A DNA stretch of 64,000 nt, from the NCBI GenBank assembly GCA_023053575.1, contig JAKZAP010000020.1, positions 21,166,764-21,230,763 on the forward strand, read 5' to 3'. The position numbers and the translations under genes were made by a program. Below the pieces are notes generated by a model. The model was not told the DNA's origin. It saw only the letters and a list, made by a program, of their open reading frames with translations, and did not search any database. Below, piece by piece: positions 34,308-42,927 of the stretch. How positions within the stretch are numbered: the stretch's first letter is position 1; every line of letters starts with the position of its first letter. Source of the stretch: Branchinecta lynchi. Taxonomy: Eukaryota > Arthropoda > Branchiopoda > Anostraca > Branchinectidae.

Positions 34308-34893
34308 AGTAGTATATAATACCGGCTCCCACTCCACCCTCCCCCCAATTTCAAAACCCCATTTTAACATCAATTTCTTAAATTTTAACATCCTTTTTAC
34401 CAAATTATCCCCCTTTTTAAGAACATTTTTATTTTCTTAATTCCAAAATAAAGGATACAAGAAATGAGAATATTACCCTTTACTACATATAAAATACTAC
34501 AATATACTACTACTTCTTTTTTTTTTACATTTTTCATTTTTTATTCAAATATTACTGAGTAAACAGTTCTAAATCCACATATGTTTCTTTGTTCTTGTTT
34601 TCGCGTACAATCGGTTGCAAAACTAGATTTTTCTTTAAAAGTAATTCGTTAGCAATGGCATTATATTTCTGAGTTATAAACAAATCACATGGTTTGTCAT
34701 TATGATTAATAACTACAACCAACTTATCACCATATTTTGTCTTAGCAATTCTCATTTTAACGATAGTATATTTCAATCCTAGAACTAGTTCTTCTTTCCT
34801 GATTGTCTCATTGTATTTATTCATTCTGATTGTATTCAAGACTTCCTTTGTGGACTCCATTTATTAGGGGATGATTTTATTAAATAAAAATCC
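34308..34893 (+). repeat. Polinton left terminal inverted repeat
   Basis: 586 bp, starting AGTAGTATATAATACCGG. Matches the reverse complement of 47338-47922; the T-run near 34517-34526 has 10 T against 9 A on the right. Contains a full gene (34552-34860). Confidence 0.95.
34552..34860 (-). CDS. TIR-borne Polinton protein, 102 aa, left copy
   Basis: Identical to the product of 47371-47679, because the gene lies wholly inside the TIR. The pattern is a beta-rich small protein: ELVLGLKYTIVKMRIAKTKYGD, then KLVVVI and DLFITQKYN. I recognise this as like a small protein that recurs in animal Polintons with a Y-x-V..R..TKYG..VV..DLFLPKRY style core, possibly an OB-fold or nucleic-acid-binding protein. 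That function is inference only. The start is preceded by CCCCTAATAAATGG, the element's common start motif. It is transcribed outward, toward KLF exon 4. Confidence 0.8.
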   Translation of the reverse strand: MESTKEVLNTIRMNKYNETIRKEELVLGLKYTIVKMRIAKTKYGDKLVVVINHNDKPCDLFITQKYNAIANELLLKKNLVLQPIVRENKNKETYVDLELFTQ

Positions 34894-35432
34894 CAATCGC
34901 TTTGAAACATCTGGTAATAGAAACCAACCACGTTTATCATATAAATGCGATAGATACAAACGCAGTATTGAGTTTGCATGATGATATGATGATTACCGAT
35001 TTTGAACTTTATAAAATATTTTTGCAAAACCCCACACCCCCAGACTTTGAAAATTAAGAGGTGTGATGTTGGTACACCCCGATTGGTGTAGTGTTTGTGG
35101 TGATGTGGCCTTAGTCTGGGGGGCCCTGAACGGGGAACCCGCAAGTTTTTATTACCATCCCACTATCGAGAAACAGAAACTGCGGTCAGTGGGATTCGAA
35201 GGTCTGAATGGTGATGAGTCAACGTTCGGCCGAGCGTTGAGCCACTACACCAAGGGTCCTTGTTCAATTCGCACAAGTTTCCGAGTTAAGATGAGATTGT
35301 GTTAGTCACGCCGGAGACTGTAATTACATCCCAAATTGGCGGCGAGACCTTTGAATGACGCAGCTCATTAATGCGCGTATGAAATAAAGATCTGTTTGAC
35401 AGTTAGGAAACAATATTCAGTATAGCAATAGA
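34894..35432. other. Non-coding Polinton segment with a tRNA-like sequence
   Basis: No ORF with motifs. On the minus strand, 35265-35190 reads as an A-box-like TTGGTGTAGTGGCTCAACGC followed by a B-box-like CTTCGAATCCC about 50 bases later, as in a tRNA gene or the head of a tRNA-derived SINE. The anticodon arm does not fold properly, so it is not a functional tRNA. Confidence 0.4.
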
Positions 35433-35852
35433 CTATATGTTTGGTAATTTCTCTTGACTTTTTATAGATTTATTACAATATTTATAGCCATTCAGACGGA
35501 CTTGTTTCATATATTTTTCGCGAGGAAAAAATCGAAAGGTTTTACGCATCTCTGTTTCTCTCTGAATTACCTCCTCAATTGTTAACTGTCCGCATTTTAG
35601 CATTGACAACAACTCAGTATAAAAATCATAAATAGTCCTAAATTCTGCTTTTCTATCAGCAATGCTTAATTGCTTTTCAATTATTTCGATGATAACAGCA
35701 CCCAAACTTAAAGAAGCTAAAGGTAGCACTAGAAACGCAGACATTCCTGCTGCCGAAAAGAGGAATTTGAATACAAGTAAGCTATTACTTATACGATTGT
35801 AGTACTTGTAACTGCGACGGTAAACATACATTTTCTTTTCTAATTCTTCCAT
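35433..35852 (-). CDS. Small two-TM membrane protein of the Polinton
   Basis: 139 residues. A basic, tyrosine-rich N-terminus (about 1-22) is followed by two hydrophobic stretches at about 23-41 and 42-58 (SLLVFKFLFSAAGMSAFLV, then LASLSLGAVIIEII) that could form a membrane hairpin. A charged helical C-terminal half follows. The layout recalls SLATT-like hairpin proteins, which occur in some Polintons, but I cannot confirm the family. The start lies in TTATATAATAAATGG. It is divergent from the polymerase gene, with the 86-bp repeat array between them. Confidence 0.65.
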   Translation of the reverse strand: MEELEKKMYVYRRSYKYYNRISNSLLVFKFLFSAAGMSAFLVLPLASLSLGAVIIEIIEKQLSIADRKAEFRTIYDFYTELLSMLKCGQLTIEEVIQRETEMRKTFRFFPREKYMKQVRLNGYKYCNKSIKSQEKLPNI

Positions 35853-35897
35853 TTATTATATAATAAAATTGTTTCAGAAATTATTTGATTGAATGAA

Positions 35898-36275
35898 AGG
35901 TTCGCGATTCGGAACACATCCGCCACCTGCTAAACTGTATGGAATCTTTCTTGACTGATCGGAGAGAATCTAGATAGCCCTTGCTCCGTGAAACGCAAAA
36001 CACATCTGCTATCTACGGAACTGTACTGAAACGTTCTTGACTGATCGGAGAGAATCTAGATAGCGCTTGCTCCGTGAAACGCAAAACACATCTGCTATCT
36101 ACGGAACTGTACTGAATCTTTCTTGACTGGTCGGAGAGAATCTAGATAGCGCTTGCTCCGTGAAACGCAAAACACATCTGCTATCTACGGATCTGTACTG
36201 AAACTTTCTTGACTGATTGGAGAGAATCTAGACAGCGCTTGCTCTGTGAAACGCATACTGAAACCAGTGCTTTTC
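35898..36275. repeat. 86-bp tandem array between divergent Polinton genes
   Basis: Units are marked by TTGACTGATCGGAGAGAATC at 35951, 36037, 36123 and 36209, an exact spacing of 86. Each unit contains TAGATAGC...GCTATCTA inverted words and CTTGCTCCGTGAAACGC. A degenerate copy precedes the first. Its position upstream of both the polymerase and the two-TM gene suggests a control region or replication-related site; that is inference. Confidence 0.85.
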
Positions 36276-36334
36276 TTTACGGCTGAGAAAACTCAGACGG
36301 GAGAAATTCATTAATAAAAATGTTCCCCTATTAA

Positions 36335-39300
36335 ATGATGAATACTGCAGAGGTTATTCAGGTTTGTAAAAGGGTTATATCAAACAACAAAGCGGTTATA
36401 CAAAGATTATCGCTATACACATATAATGAACTGCGGACTTATGCGAAAATTAATAAAATCAAAAGAAATGGAGCTAAGAAACATGAAATAACAAATAATA
36501 TAATAAACCATCTTAATAAGTATATTTTGATAGCTGAAGATAAAATTAAAATTGAACGCAGAAACGAAAGAACTCATAATAAGAACAGACCATCCGACTA
36601 CAAACCAGAACCGAGATTACGAACGATTCTGGAAGATGAGATAAAAGAAAATAATATCACCATTACAAAACTAAAACAAGAATACAATGATAACAAAGAA
36701 AAAGAGACAAGCGAATTAAAGAATTTTCTGAAAAACAAGAACCTATCAACTCGCGGAAACCGAGAAGAAGTACTAAAAAGAGTTGGAGAATACTATAATA
36801 ATATTATTACCAAACATAAAGATTCCGTACAGAAAAATAGAGATATCATAAGAGATCAAACAGAAAGACGTGATAACAGTAGACAGAAACCAATTGGTTT
36901 ATCAACTCTCTTCATAAATAAGAAAAAAATCAAAGAAGAAAAATTAATTCCTGATCATTTATTTAGAACTGAAGAAGAAAAACAACCTACTATCTCTAGG
37001 GAAAATGAGAAATTCGCAGATTTGAGACGAAGAATGAATGAACTTTATCAGTATAGAGTTCAGTTTGTAACTCGTGTTATTTTCCATCGACAGGAGAATG
37101 TTGAAGAAGTAGTAGTATATTACAACAGTACTTCTTGGATTTTAAATAAAAATAGCATTCTTACTCATAATCATTTGGATGATAATAACAAGAGACTTAG
37201 TTCTTTAAGTAATACCCCTCGATCTGGGCTACAATTTAGTCGGTATGAAGGAATTGATTATAGGATGACACGAATAGAATCTTACATGGGAGGAACGTTT
37301 AAAATACTGCCAGATTTCGTAAAAAATAAAAGAGCTTGCTTGAATATTGAAAATAACGACCACAAATGTTTCCTTTGGTCTATCTTAGCAAATCTACATC
37401 CAGCTAAGGATCATCCTGAAAGAATTTCGAAATATAAACAATATGAGAACGAATTTGATTTCGAAGGGGTTACCAACTTCCCAATGGATACTAAAGATAT
37501 ACACAAATTTGAAAATAGATACAACATTAAGATTTGTTTATTTCAAACTGAAAAAGAGAAAATTATCAGAAGTCATATACTAAAAAGTACAATCAATGGC
37601 AAAACAGCTAAACATGTTATTAATTTATTATATTTCGATAATCATTATGTACTGGTAAAGGATCTGAGCAGATTAGTTGGTAGTCAAATCTCTAAAAATA
37701 AAACAAAGACATACCTATGCACTTTTTGCGGAAGGCATTTTACAAAAGAAGAACAATATGAAAAACATGAAAGTAAAAATAATTGCGAAGATCCTGATAT
37801 AATAATGCCTCCTGAAGGTTCAAGTATACAATATAAAAATATTGCAAAACAAATGAAAGTACCTTATTGCATAATAGCAGACTTTGAGTCTTATAACGAA
37901 GAATACAATCAGGTAAACGGAAAGAAAACAATAAAAGTAGCCAAACAGAAACCATTTGCTTACGGATTTCAGGTATGCTGTTCCTTTGATACAAACCAGA
38001 ACAAATACTACGATTATTTCGGTGAAGACGCTGCAGAACATTTTGTTAAAACCGTTACAAAAGTATCCACAGAAATTGCAAACAAATATGAAAGCAGACA
38101 AAGAAACCATACTTATACCAATGCAGAAATTACCGAAAAATGGAAAAATCTAATGAATAAGACTTGTCACATCTGTACAACTGAAATTACTGAAAATCCT
38201 CACTTTGATCACGATCACATGACAGGAGAAGATAGGGGATTTGCTCATGCTGAATGTAATATGAAATACAGGATTCCTAGGCATATCCCGGTAGTAATGC
38301 ATAATTTATCTAAATATGATTCCCATCTGTTTGTTAGAGAATTGATACCTGATAACGGAATTTTTGAAAGTGCAGAAAGTTTCATATCATTCTCGAAATC
38401 AATAAGTATAAGAAAGACGGATACGGAAATAAAATATGAGATCCGGTTTATAGATTCGATTAGATTTATGGCTTCATCTTTAGACAAACTATCAGCAAAT
38501 TTAGCGAAATGTGATTGCAAAGTACCTTGTAATCATCTAAGAGAGAATTTCAAGTACACATCGAATAGTTTCAATAACGATGAAGAATTCAAAGAAATAA
38601 TTAAAAAAGGGGTATATCCGTATGAATTCGTAGACAGTTTCGATAAAATGAATTGTACAAACTTACCATCCATAGAAAGCTTTTATTCTAGGTTGACAGG
38701 GAAAGGTATTGACAAAAGTGATTATAAAAGAGCGGTATCTATATGGAAACAATTTAACTGTAAAACATTACTTGATTATACCAAGTTGTACCTAAAAAGT
38801 GATGTGTTAATTCTATCAGATGTTGTGGAGAATTTCAGGAATGTGTGTATACATAATTATGATCTGGATCCACTTCATTACTTCTCAGCTCCTGGGTTGA
38901 CATGGGATTCTTTCTTAAAGCATTCAAAAGTAGAACTACCACTATTCTCGAAGGAAGACATGTATACATTCATTGAAAAGGGGATAAGAGGTGGTGTATC
39001 CCAATGTATAAAAAGATACGCAAAAGCAAATAATAAATATACAAGTGATTATAATAAGCATAAACCATCTAATTATTTAATGTATTTAGACGCTAATAAT
39101 TTATATGGGTGGGCGATGTCGCAGAATTTACCAGCGAATGATTTCCAATTCATTTCCATACCGGATGATTTGAAAGAAAGGAATGAATACGAATCAATCG
39201 AGTATTACAACCATCTAAAAACTCATATCAAGTCGGTGATTACGATTAAGTCGGTGAGACAAGATGTAGGTGCTATATATGAAGTAGATTTAGAATATCC

Positions 39301-40345
39301 AAAAGAACTACACGAATTACACAAGGATTTACCATTAGCACCCGAACACTTTAACGGTAAGCTATGTACCACAGTATTAGATAAAACCAACTATGTAGTT
39401 CACCACAGGAATCTAGAATTCTATTTACAAAACGGTTTGATATTGAAGAGAGTACACAGAATACTAGGATTCACTGAAAGTGCTTACTTAAAAGGATATA
39501 TAGACCACAACACAGCACTTAGAACTAAAGGTACAAATGATTTTGAGAAGGATTTCTTTAAGCTTATGAATAATGCTTGCTTTGGAAAAACTATGGAAAA
39601 CGTAAGGAAGCGAGCGGATATGGAAATAATAACGGATGATGCAACAAGAGAAAAAATAATAAAGAAACCCAACTTTAAATCTGAAATAATATTCAGTGAA
39701 AACTTTTCAGTAGCAAGAATGTCAAAGGAAAAGATAAAATTAGACAAACCAATGTATATCGGCTTTGCTGTATTGGAACTATCCAAGTTATTGATGTATG
39801 AATTCCATTATGATTATATGAAGCCTAAATATGGAGATAAAATTGATTTGTGTTATATGGACACTGATTCTTTCATATATGATATTAGAACTGAAGATTT
39901 TTATCAAGATATCAAACAGGATTTGAATGAGAGGTTCGATACATCTGATTATGCGAAAGATAATCCATATAGGTTTCCTAGTGTAAATAAGAAAGTGATA
40001 GGAATGATGAAAGATGAATTAGGTGGACAGGTTATGACAGAGTTTGTTGGATTACGATCAAAAGTATATGCTTATTTAAAGGACAACCAAGACCCTTCAA
40101 AGGCTAGCAAAAAACTGAAAGGAATAAAAACCAATATAGTTAAAGATAAAATTACGATTCAAAACTATAAGGATGTACTGTTTGGTAAAACGGAAAACCT
40201 TTCTATAACCCAGTATAACTTAAGATCATACAAGCACAATATGTTTCTAGAAGAACAGAATAAAAAAGCGTTAGATCCTAAGGATGATAAAAGGATAGTA
40301 ACAAGCGATAAAATACACACTTTACCTTTAGGTTATAAACATTAA
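36335..40345 (+). CDS. Protein-primed family B DNA polymerase of the Polinton
   Basis: 1336 residues, start in CCCCTATTAAATG. The N-terminus has two SAP-like DNA-binding motifs (about 26-60 and 125-156). A Cys-His domain (C345 in CFLWSIL, H437 in NHYVLV) resembles an OTU/papain-like fold. A C2H2 finger starts at C462. The exonuclease motifs are ExoI ADFES (D516, E518), ExoII NLSKYDSH (D662) and ExoIII YLKSDVLIL (D823). An HNH/endonuclease VII-like insert lies between them (CHIC at 611, HDHMTGEDRGFAHAECN). The polymerase motifs are LDANNLYG (D919), KLMNNACFGKTMEN (K1076) and YMDTDS (D1176, D1178). It copies the element genome using a terminal protein as primer. All catalytic residues are present and no stop interrupts the frame. 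Confidence 0.96.
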   Translation: MMNTAEVIQVCKRVISNNKAVIQRLSLYTYNELRTYAKINKIKRNGAKKHEITNNIINHLNKYILIAEDKIKIERRNERTHNKNRPSDYKPEPRLRTILEDEIKENNITITKLKQEYNDNKEKETSELKNFLKNKNLSTRGNREEVLKRVGEYYNNIITKHKDSVQKNRDIIRDQTERRDNSRQKPIGLSTLFINKKKIKEEKLIPDHLFRTEEEKQPTISRENEKFADLRRRMNELYQYRVQFVTRVIFHRQENVEEVVVYYNSTSWILNKNSILTHNHLDDNNKRLSSLSNTPRSGLQFSRYEGIDYRMTRIESYMGGTFKILPDFVKNKRACLNIENNDHKCFLWSILANLHPAKDHPERISKYKQYENEFDFEGVTNFPMDTKDIHKFENRYNIKICLFQTEKEKIIRSHILKSTINGKTAKHVINLLYFDNHYVLVKDLSRLVGSQISKNKTKTYLCTFCGRHFTKEEQYEKHESKNNCEDPDIIMPPEGSSIQYKNIAKQMKVPYCIIADFESYNEEYNQVNGKKTIKVAKQKPFAYGFQVCCSFDTNQNKYYDYFGEDAAEHFVKTVTKVSTEIANKYESRQRNHTYTNAEITEKWKNLMNKTCHICTTEITENPHFDHDHMTGEDRGFAHAECNMKYRIPRHIPVVMHNLSKYDSHLFVRELIPDNGIFESAESFISFSKSISIRKTDTEIKYEIRFIDSIRFMASSLDKLSANLAKCDCKVPCNHLRENFKYTSNSFNNDEEFKEIIKKGVYPYEFVDSFDKMNCTNLPSIESFYSRLTGKGIDKSDYKRAVSIWKQFNCKTLLDYTKLYLKSDVLILSDVVENFRNVCIHNYDLDPLHYFSAPGLTWDSFLKHSKVELPLFSKEDMYTFIEKGIRGGVSQCIKRYAKANNKYTSDYNKHKPSNYLMYLDANNLYGWAMSQNLPANDFQFISIPDDLKERNEYESIEYYNHLKTHIKSVITIKSVRQDVGAIYEVDLEYPKELHELHKDLPLAPEHFNGKLCTTVLDKTNYVVHHRNLEFYLQNGLILKRVHRILGFTESAYLKGYIDHNTALRTKGTNDFEKDFFKLMNNACFGKTMENVRKRADMEIITDDATREKIIKKPNFKSEIIFSENFSVARMSKEKIKLDKPMYIGFAVLELSKLLMYEFHYDYMKPKYGDKIDLCYMDTDSFIYDIRTEDFYQDIKQDLNERFDTSDYAKDNPYRFPSVNKKVIGMMKDELGGQVMTEFVGLRSKVYAYLKDNQDPSKASKKLKGIKTNIVKDKITIQNYKDVLFGKTENLSITQYNLRSYKHNMFLEEQNKKALDPKDDKRIVTSDKIHTLPLGYKH

Positions 40346-40612
40346 ATTCAAGTACCTACTTAAAAACTTCAAGTACCTACTTAAAAACTTCAAGTACCTA
40401 CTTAAAAAATTCAAGTACCTACTTAAAAAATTCAAGTACCTACTTAAAAAATTCAAGTACCTACTTAAAAAATCAAGAACCTACTTAAAAAATTCAAGTA
40501 CCTACTTAAAAAATTCAAGTACCTACTTAAAAAATTCAAGTACCTACTTAAAAAATTCAAGTACCTACTTCAAAACTTCAAGTATATACTTAAAATACTC
40601 AAGTAAATCTTA
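40346..40612. repeat. 21-bp tandem array of small palindromes
   Basis: About 11 units of 21 bp plus two degraded units. Each carries AAGTACCTACTT, i.e. AAGTA and its inverse TACTT around CC, starting at 40350, 40371, 40392, 40413 and onward. Spacers are AAAAATTC or AAAAACTTC; one unit reads AAGAACC and is one base shorter. It follows the polymerase stop directly and precedes the ATPase gene. Confidence 0.9.
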
Positions 40613-40636
40613 TAATGAAAAATTCTTCCTAAATAA

Positions 40637-41314
40637 ATGAATGAAAAGGCTCCAATCAAAGTCTATGATTTTAGTGAAAAGAACACTTATCAGAATAAGC
40701 ACGACCTTGCACCTCAGTGGCCATTTAGACTCTTAATTTGTGGTAGTTCTGGAACAGGGAAAACTAACCTTCTTTTGAATTTAATTTATGAATATCTTTG
40801 TTTCAACCGAATATACTTGTATGCAAAAGATCTTGAAGAAGATAAGTATCAAGACCTTATAACCAATTTAACCACTTTGGAGTCACAATGCAAATCGAAA
40901 GTCTTAACAGTAAGTAACAATCTTGATGATATTGTCGATGTTGACGACTTAGACCCTGAATACCAAAACTTGATTATCTTTGACGATTTTGTCACTGAAA
41001 AAGACCAGAAGAAAATAGAAGATTTATTCATAAGAGGAAGAAAGAAAAATGCCTCAATTATTTACTTGTCTCAAAGCTATCATAAAACGCCAAAGGTGGT
41101 AAGGCTCCAGTGCAATTATTTTGCATTCTTTCAGTGTTCTAATCCAAAAGAAGTAAAATTAATAAGACAAAGCCATGTATCCAGTATAGACGATGAAAAA
41201 TTTCTCAAACAATTCGAGACTGCAACCAAGGGCTACGGTTTTTTCTTCATAGATTTAAAAATAAAAGATAAAACCCTTAAGTACAGGAAAAACTTTGAAA
41301 AATTTACCGGATAA
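40637..41314 (+). CDS. A32-like genome-packaging ATPase
   Basis: 225 residues, FtsK/HerA-type ATPase. Walker A is GSSGTGKT (residues 36-43) after FRLLIC; Walker B is LIIFDDF (D116, D117). SIIYLSQSYHKTP after Walker B fits sensor residues of the A32 packaging family used by poxviruses, polintoviruses and virophages. It is expected to pump DNA into the capsid. Start in TCCTAAATAAATG, just after the 21-bp array. Length is usual for Polinton ATPases. Confidence 0.93.
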   Translation: MNEKAPIKVYDFSEKNTYQNKHDLAPQWPFRLLICGSSGTGKTNLLLNLIYEYLCFNRIYLYAKDLEEDKYQDLITNLTTLESQCKSKVLTVSNNLDDIVDVDDLDPEYQNLIIFDDFVTEKDQKKIEDLFIRGRKKNASIIYLSQSYHKTPKVVRLQCNYFAFFQCSNPKEVKLIRQSHVSSIDDEKFLKQFETATKGYGFFFIDLKIKDKTLKYRKNFEKFTG

Positions 41315-41330
41315 TTTATTTCTATAATAA

Positions 41331-41954
41331 ATGAATAAATTTGGTAGTGTTGGAAAAAAGGTTAGTAATGAATCGAATGAAAAGAGAGTTACTGATGACA
41401 ACGGTAATATTAACCTACAAGGTAAGAGAATTATTATGTTAGGGGATGCGAAAGCTGACCAGGACGCTATTAGCTTAAGATCTATGACTGTGATTATGAA
41501 TCAATTTAAAGAACAAATGACTGCAGGACAAGTGCAAGCCAACCAATACTTTAGCGAAGATATCAACAGATTAACTGCGATAGATGATTCTCCTGATAAT
41601 TTATTGGTAAGGATTAAAGATAAAGGGTTATTTGTAAAAGAAATAGTTCGAGTTAATGATAAAGAGATTAACGCTGAAAACAAGTTGATAACAAATGTTC
41701 AAAACCCTAGAAACAAAAATGATGCTGTTAATTTAGCAACGTTAACTATGAATCTTTTAGATTATGACAAAAAGCTTCTTGGGCAACACACCCATAACGG
41801 TATAATTGAAGGAAAGATTGCTGGTCAAAAAACTCGTATCGATAATATTGAAAGAGCAGTAGTAAATATTTTAAAAAGGCTTCTAGAGCTAGAGCTAAAA
41901 CCTGTTGACAAACCATTCGTTACCAGAATAGAAAAAATGATGGCTGGTAAATAA
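41331..41954 (+). CDS. Putative fibre-like virion protein
   Basis: 207 residues, start in TCTATAATAAATG, 16 nt after the ATPase stop. It has two motifs of a kind seen in phage and virus tail-fibre proteins: GKRIIMLGDAKADQDAISL (about 32-49) and NVQNPRNKNDAVNLATL (about 123-139). In such proteins the sequence runs 'v..P.n..DAv..' before a trimeric coiled coil. A short leucine-rich helix near 175-200 could trimerise. The placement between ATPase and core-protein genes fits a structural role. Function is inferred from this motif similarity only. Confidence 0.5.
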   Translation: MNKFGSVGKKVSNESNEKRVTDDNGNINLQGKRIIMLGDAKADQDAISLRSMTVIMNQFKEQMTAGQVQANQYFSEDINRLTAIDDSPDNLLVRIKDKGLFVKEIVRVNDKEINAENKLITNVQNPRNKNDAVNLATLTMNLLDYDKKLLGQHTHNGIIEGKIAGQKTRIDNIERAVVNILKRLLELELKPVDKPFVTRIEKMMAGK

Positions 41955-41984
41955 ATTTTATAAGATAAATTAATTCCCTAATAA

Positions 41985-42542
41985 ATGGTTGAAACAATGG
42001 AGTATACAGTTTATTTGTCAAAGCTTCAGAAAGGAAAGCTGAAGAAATGCTTTGGTGCTAAACAAAAATGTCAGATACGTGTTAGTCATAGTAGACAAAA
42101 TGAACGAGAACCAGTTAAGTTACTTTTAAGTAAACGACAAATTGATAAAATTGAAACATGTAAAATGAATAATAAGGGCTGTGATATTGATGTATCATAC
42201 AAACAGATGAAAGAAGCGATTCAAAAGGGTGGATTACTTCCATTTTTAATACCGCTAGCAATTACCCTTGGTAAGGCAGCTTTAACAAGTGGTGCTGCTG
42301 CTTTGGGTACATTCGCTGGTAAGAAAATTATGGATAAAATGACCAACACAGGTGGAGCGCTAAAACTTCCTGGAACACAAAAAGTTGTGGGTAATGGGTT
42401 ACGTGGGAAGGAAACCGATGATGTCAACATAGGTGGAGCGCTTACACTCCCTGGAACACAAAAAGTTGTGGGTAATGGAGTACGTGGAAGGCCTAGGAAG
42501 TCAAAAAACGGGGACATCAAAAAAGAAGCAAAAGTAAAGTAG
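41985..42542 (+). CDS. pX/pVI-like basic virion protein, likely feeds the protease frame
   Basis: 185 residues, start in CCCTAATAAATGG. The N-terminal half is basic with four cysteines. After IQKGG comes a long hydrophobic stretch LLPFLIPLAITLGKAALTSG (about 84-103), continuing to about 112. This resembles the membrane-active or DNA-condensing segment of adenovirus pVI/pX-type core proteins. The C-terminus has two copies of a 20-residue block, GGALxLPGTQKVVGNGxRG, and a basic tail. Near its end, 42503-42509 reads A AAA AAC in the coding phase, and the -1 frame is open from there into the protease ORF. The product may thus occur alone and as a frameshifted extension. The pX-like assignment is inference. 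Confidence 0.65.
   Translation: MVETMEYTVYLSKLQKGKLKKCFGAKQKCQIRVSHSRQNEREPVKLLLSKRQIDKIETCKMNNKGCDIDVSYKQMKEAIQKGGLLPFLIPLAITLGKAALTSGAAALGTFAGKKIMDKMTNTGGALKLPGTQKVVGNGLRGKETDDVNIGGALTLPGTQKVVGNGVRGRPRKSKNGDIKKEAKVK
42503..42509 (+). promoter_or_regulatory. Candidate -1 ribosomal frameshift site (core protein to protease)
   Basis: A AAA AAC, split as (TC)A AAA AAC in the zero frame of 41985-42542: the X XXY YYZ pattern with the right phase. MMTV uses this heptamer for gag-pro. The -1 frame has no stop from here to the protease ATG at 42566. No obvious downstream pseudoknot was seen by eye. Confidence 0.6.
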
Positions 42543-42565
42543 GACCTCTAACCAATTTTGATATT

Positions 42566-42910
42566 ATGGATGCATTAGGGAGTATACCACAGTTTAGAGG
42601 TGTGTTCTCTTTAGATACGCTACCCAAACATATAAACGATTCGGAATGTGGTGTAATCAACTATGACAAACGTGGAATGCCTGGAACACATTGGGTTGCC
42701 TATTGTAATCTACCTGAATCCCCCTATGTCGAATTTTTCGATTCTTTCGGTATTCCTCCAGGAAAAGAAATAGTTAAATATCTAAAAAATTCAAAGAAAA
42801 AAATAGCTTATGAAAATCTTGCTGTTCAAAATATAGATGAATTAAACTGTGGTTTTCACTGCATTTCCTACATCCAGCGCAAAATGAAGTTGGTAGCTTT
42901 TCGTTTATAA
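42566..42910 (+). CDS. Adenain-like cysteine protease
   Basis: 114 residues from the first ATG. Catalytic residues by pattern: H42 (GTHWVAY), D59 (EFFDSFG), Q88 (VQNID) and C95 (CGFHC). FRGVFSLDTLP and ECGVINYD precede them, as in Polinton and adenovirus maturation proteases, which cleave capsid proteins in the virion. It lacks the TAAATG motif found at the other gene starts. The frame is open upstream to at least 42509, and codons before the ATG (42545-42565) read like the normal start of this family, so translation probably enters by -1 frameshift from the preceding gene. Confidence 0.85.
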   Translation: MDALGSIPQFRGVFSLDTLPKHINDSECGVINYDKRGMPGTHWVAYCNLPESPYVEFFDSFGIPPGKEIVKYLKNSKKKIAYENLAVQNIDELNCGFHCISYIQRKMKLVAFRL

Positions 42911-42927
42911 AAATTGTTTTCTAATAA

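Noticed and set aside
37740..39786. Minus-strand ORFs within the Polinton polymerase
   Set aside because: Shadows of the AT-rich polymerase gene with no family features.
40346..40612. CRISPR-like array
   Set aside because: Spacers are short, identical A/T stretches and the host is an animal; it is a simple 21-bp tandem repeat.
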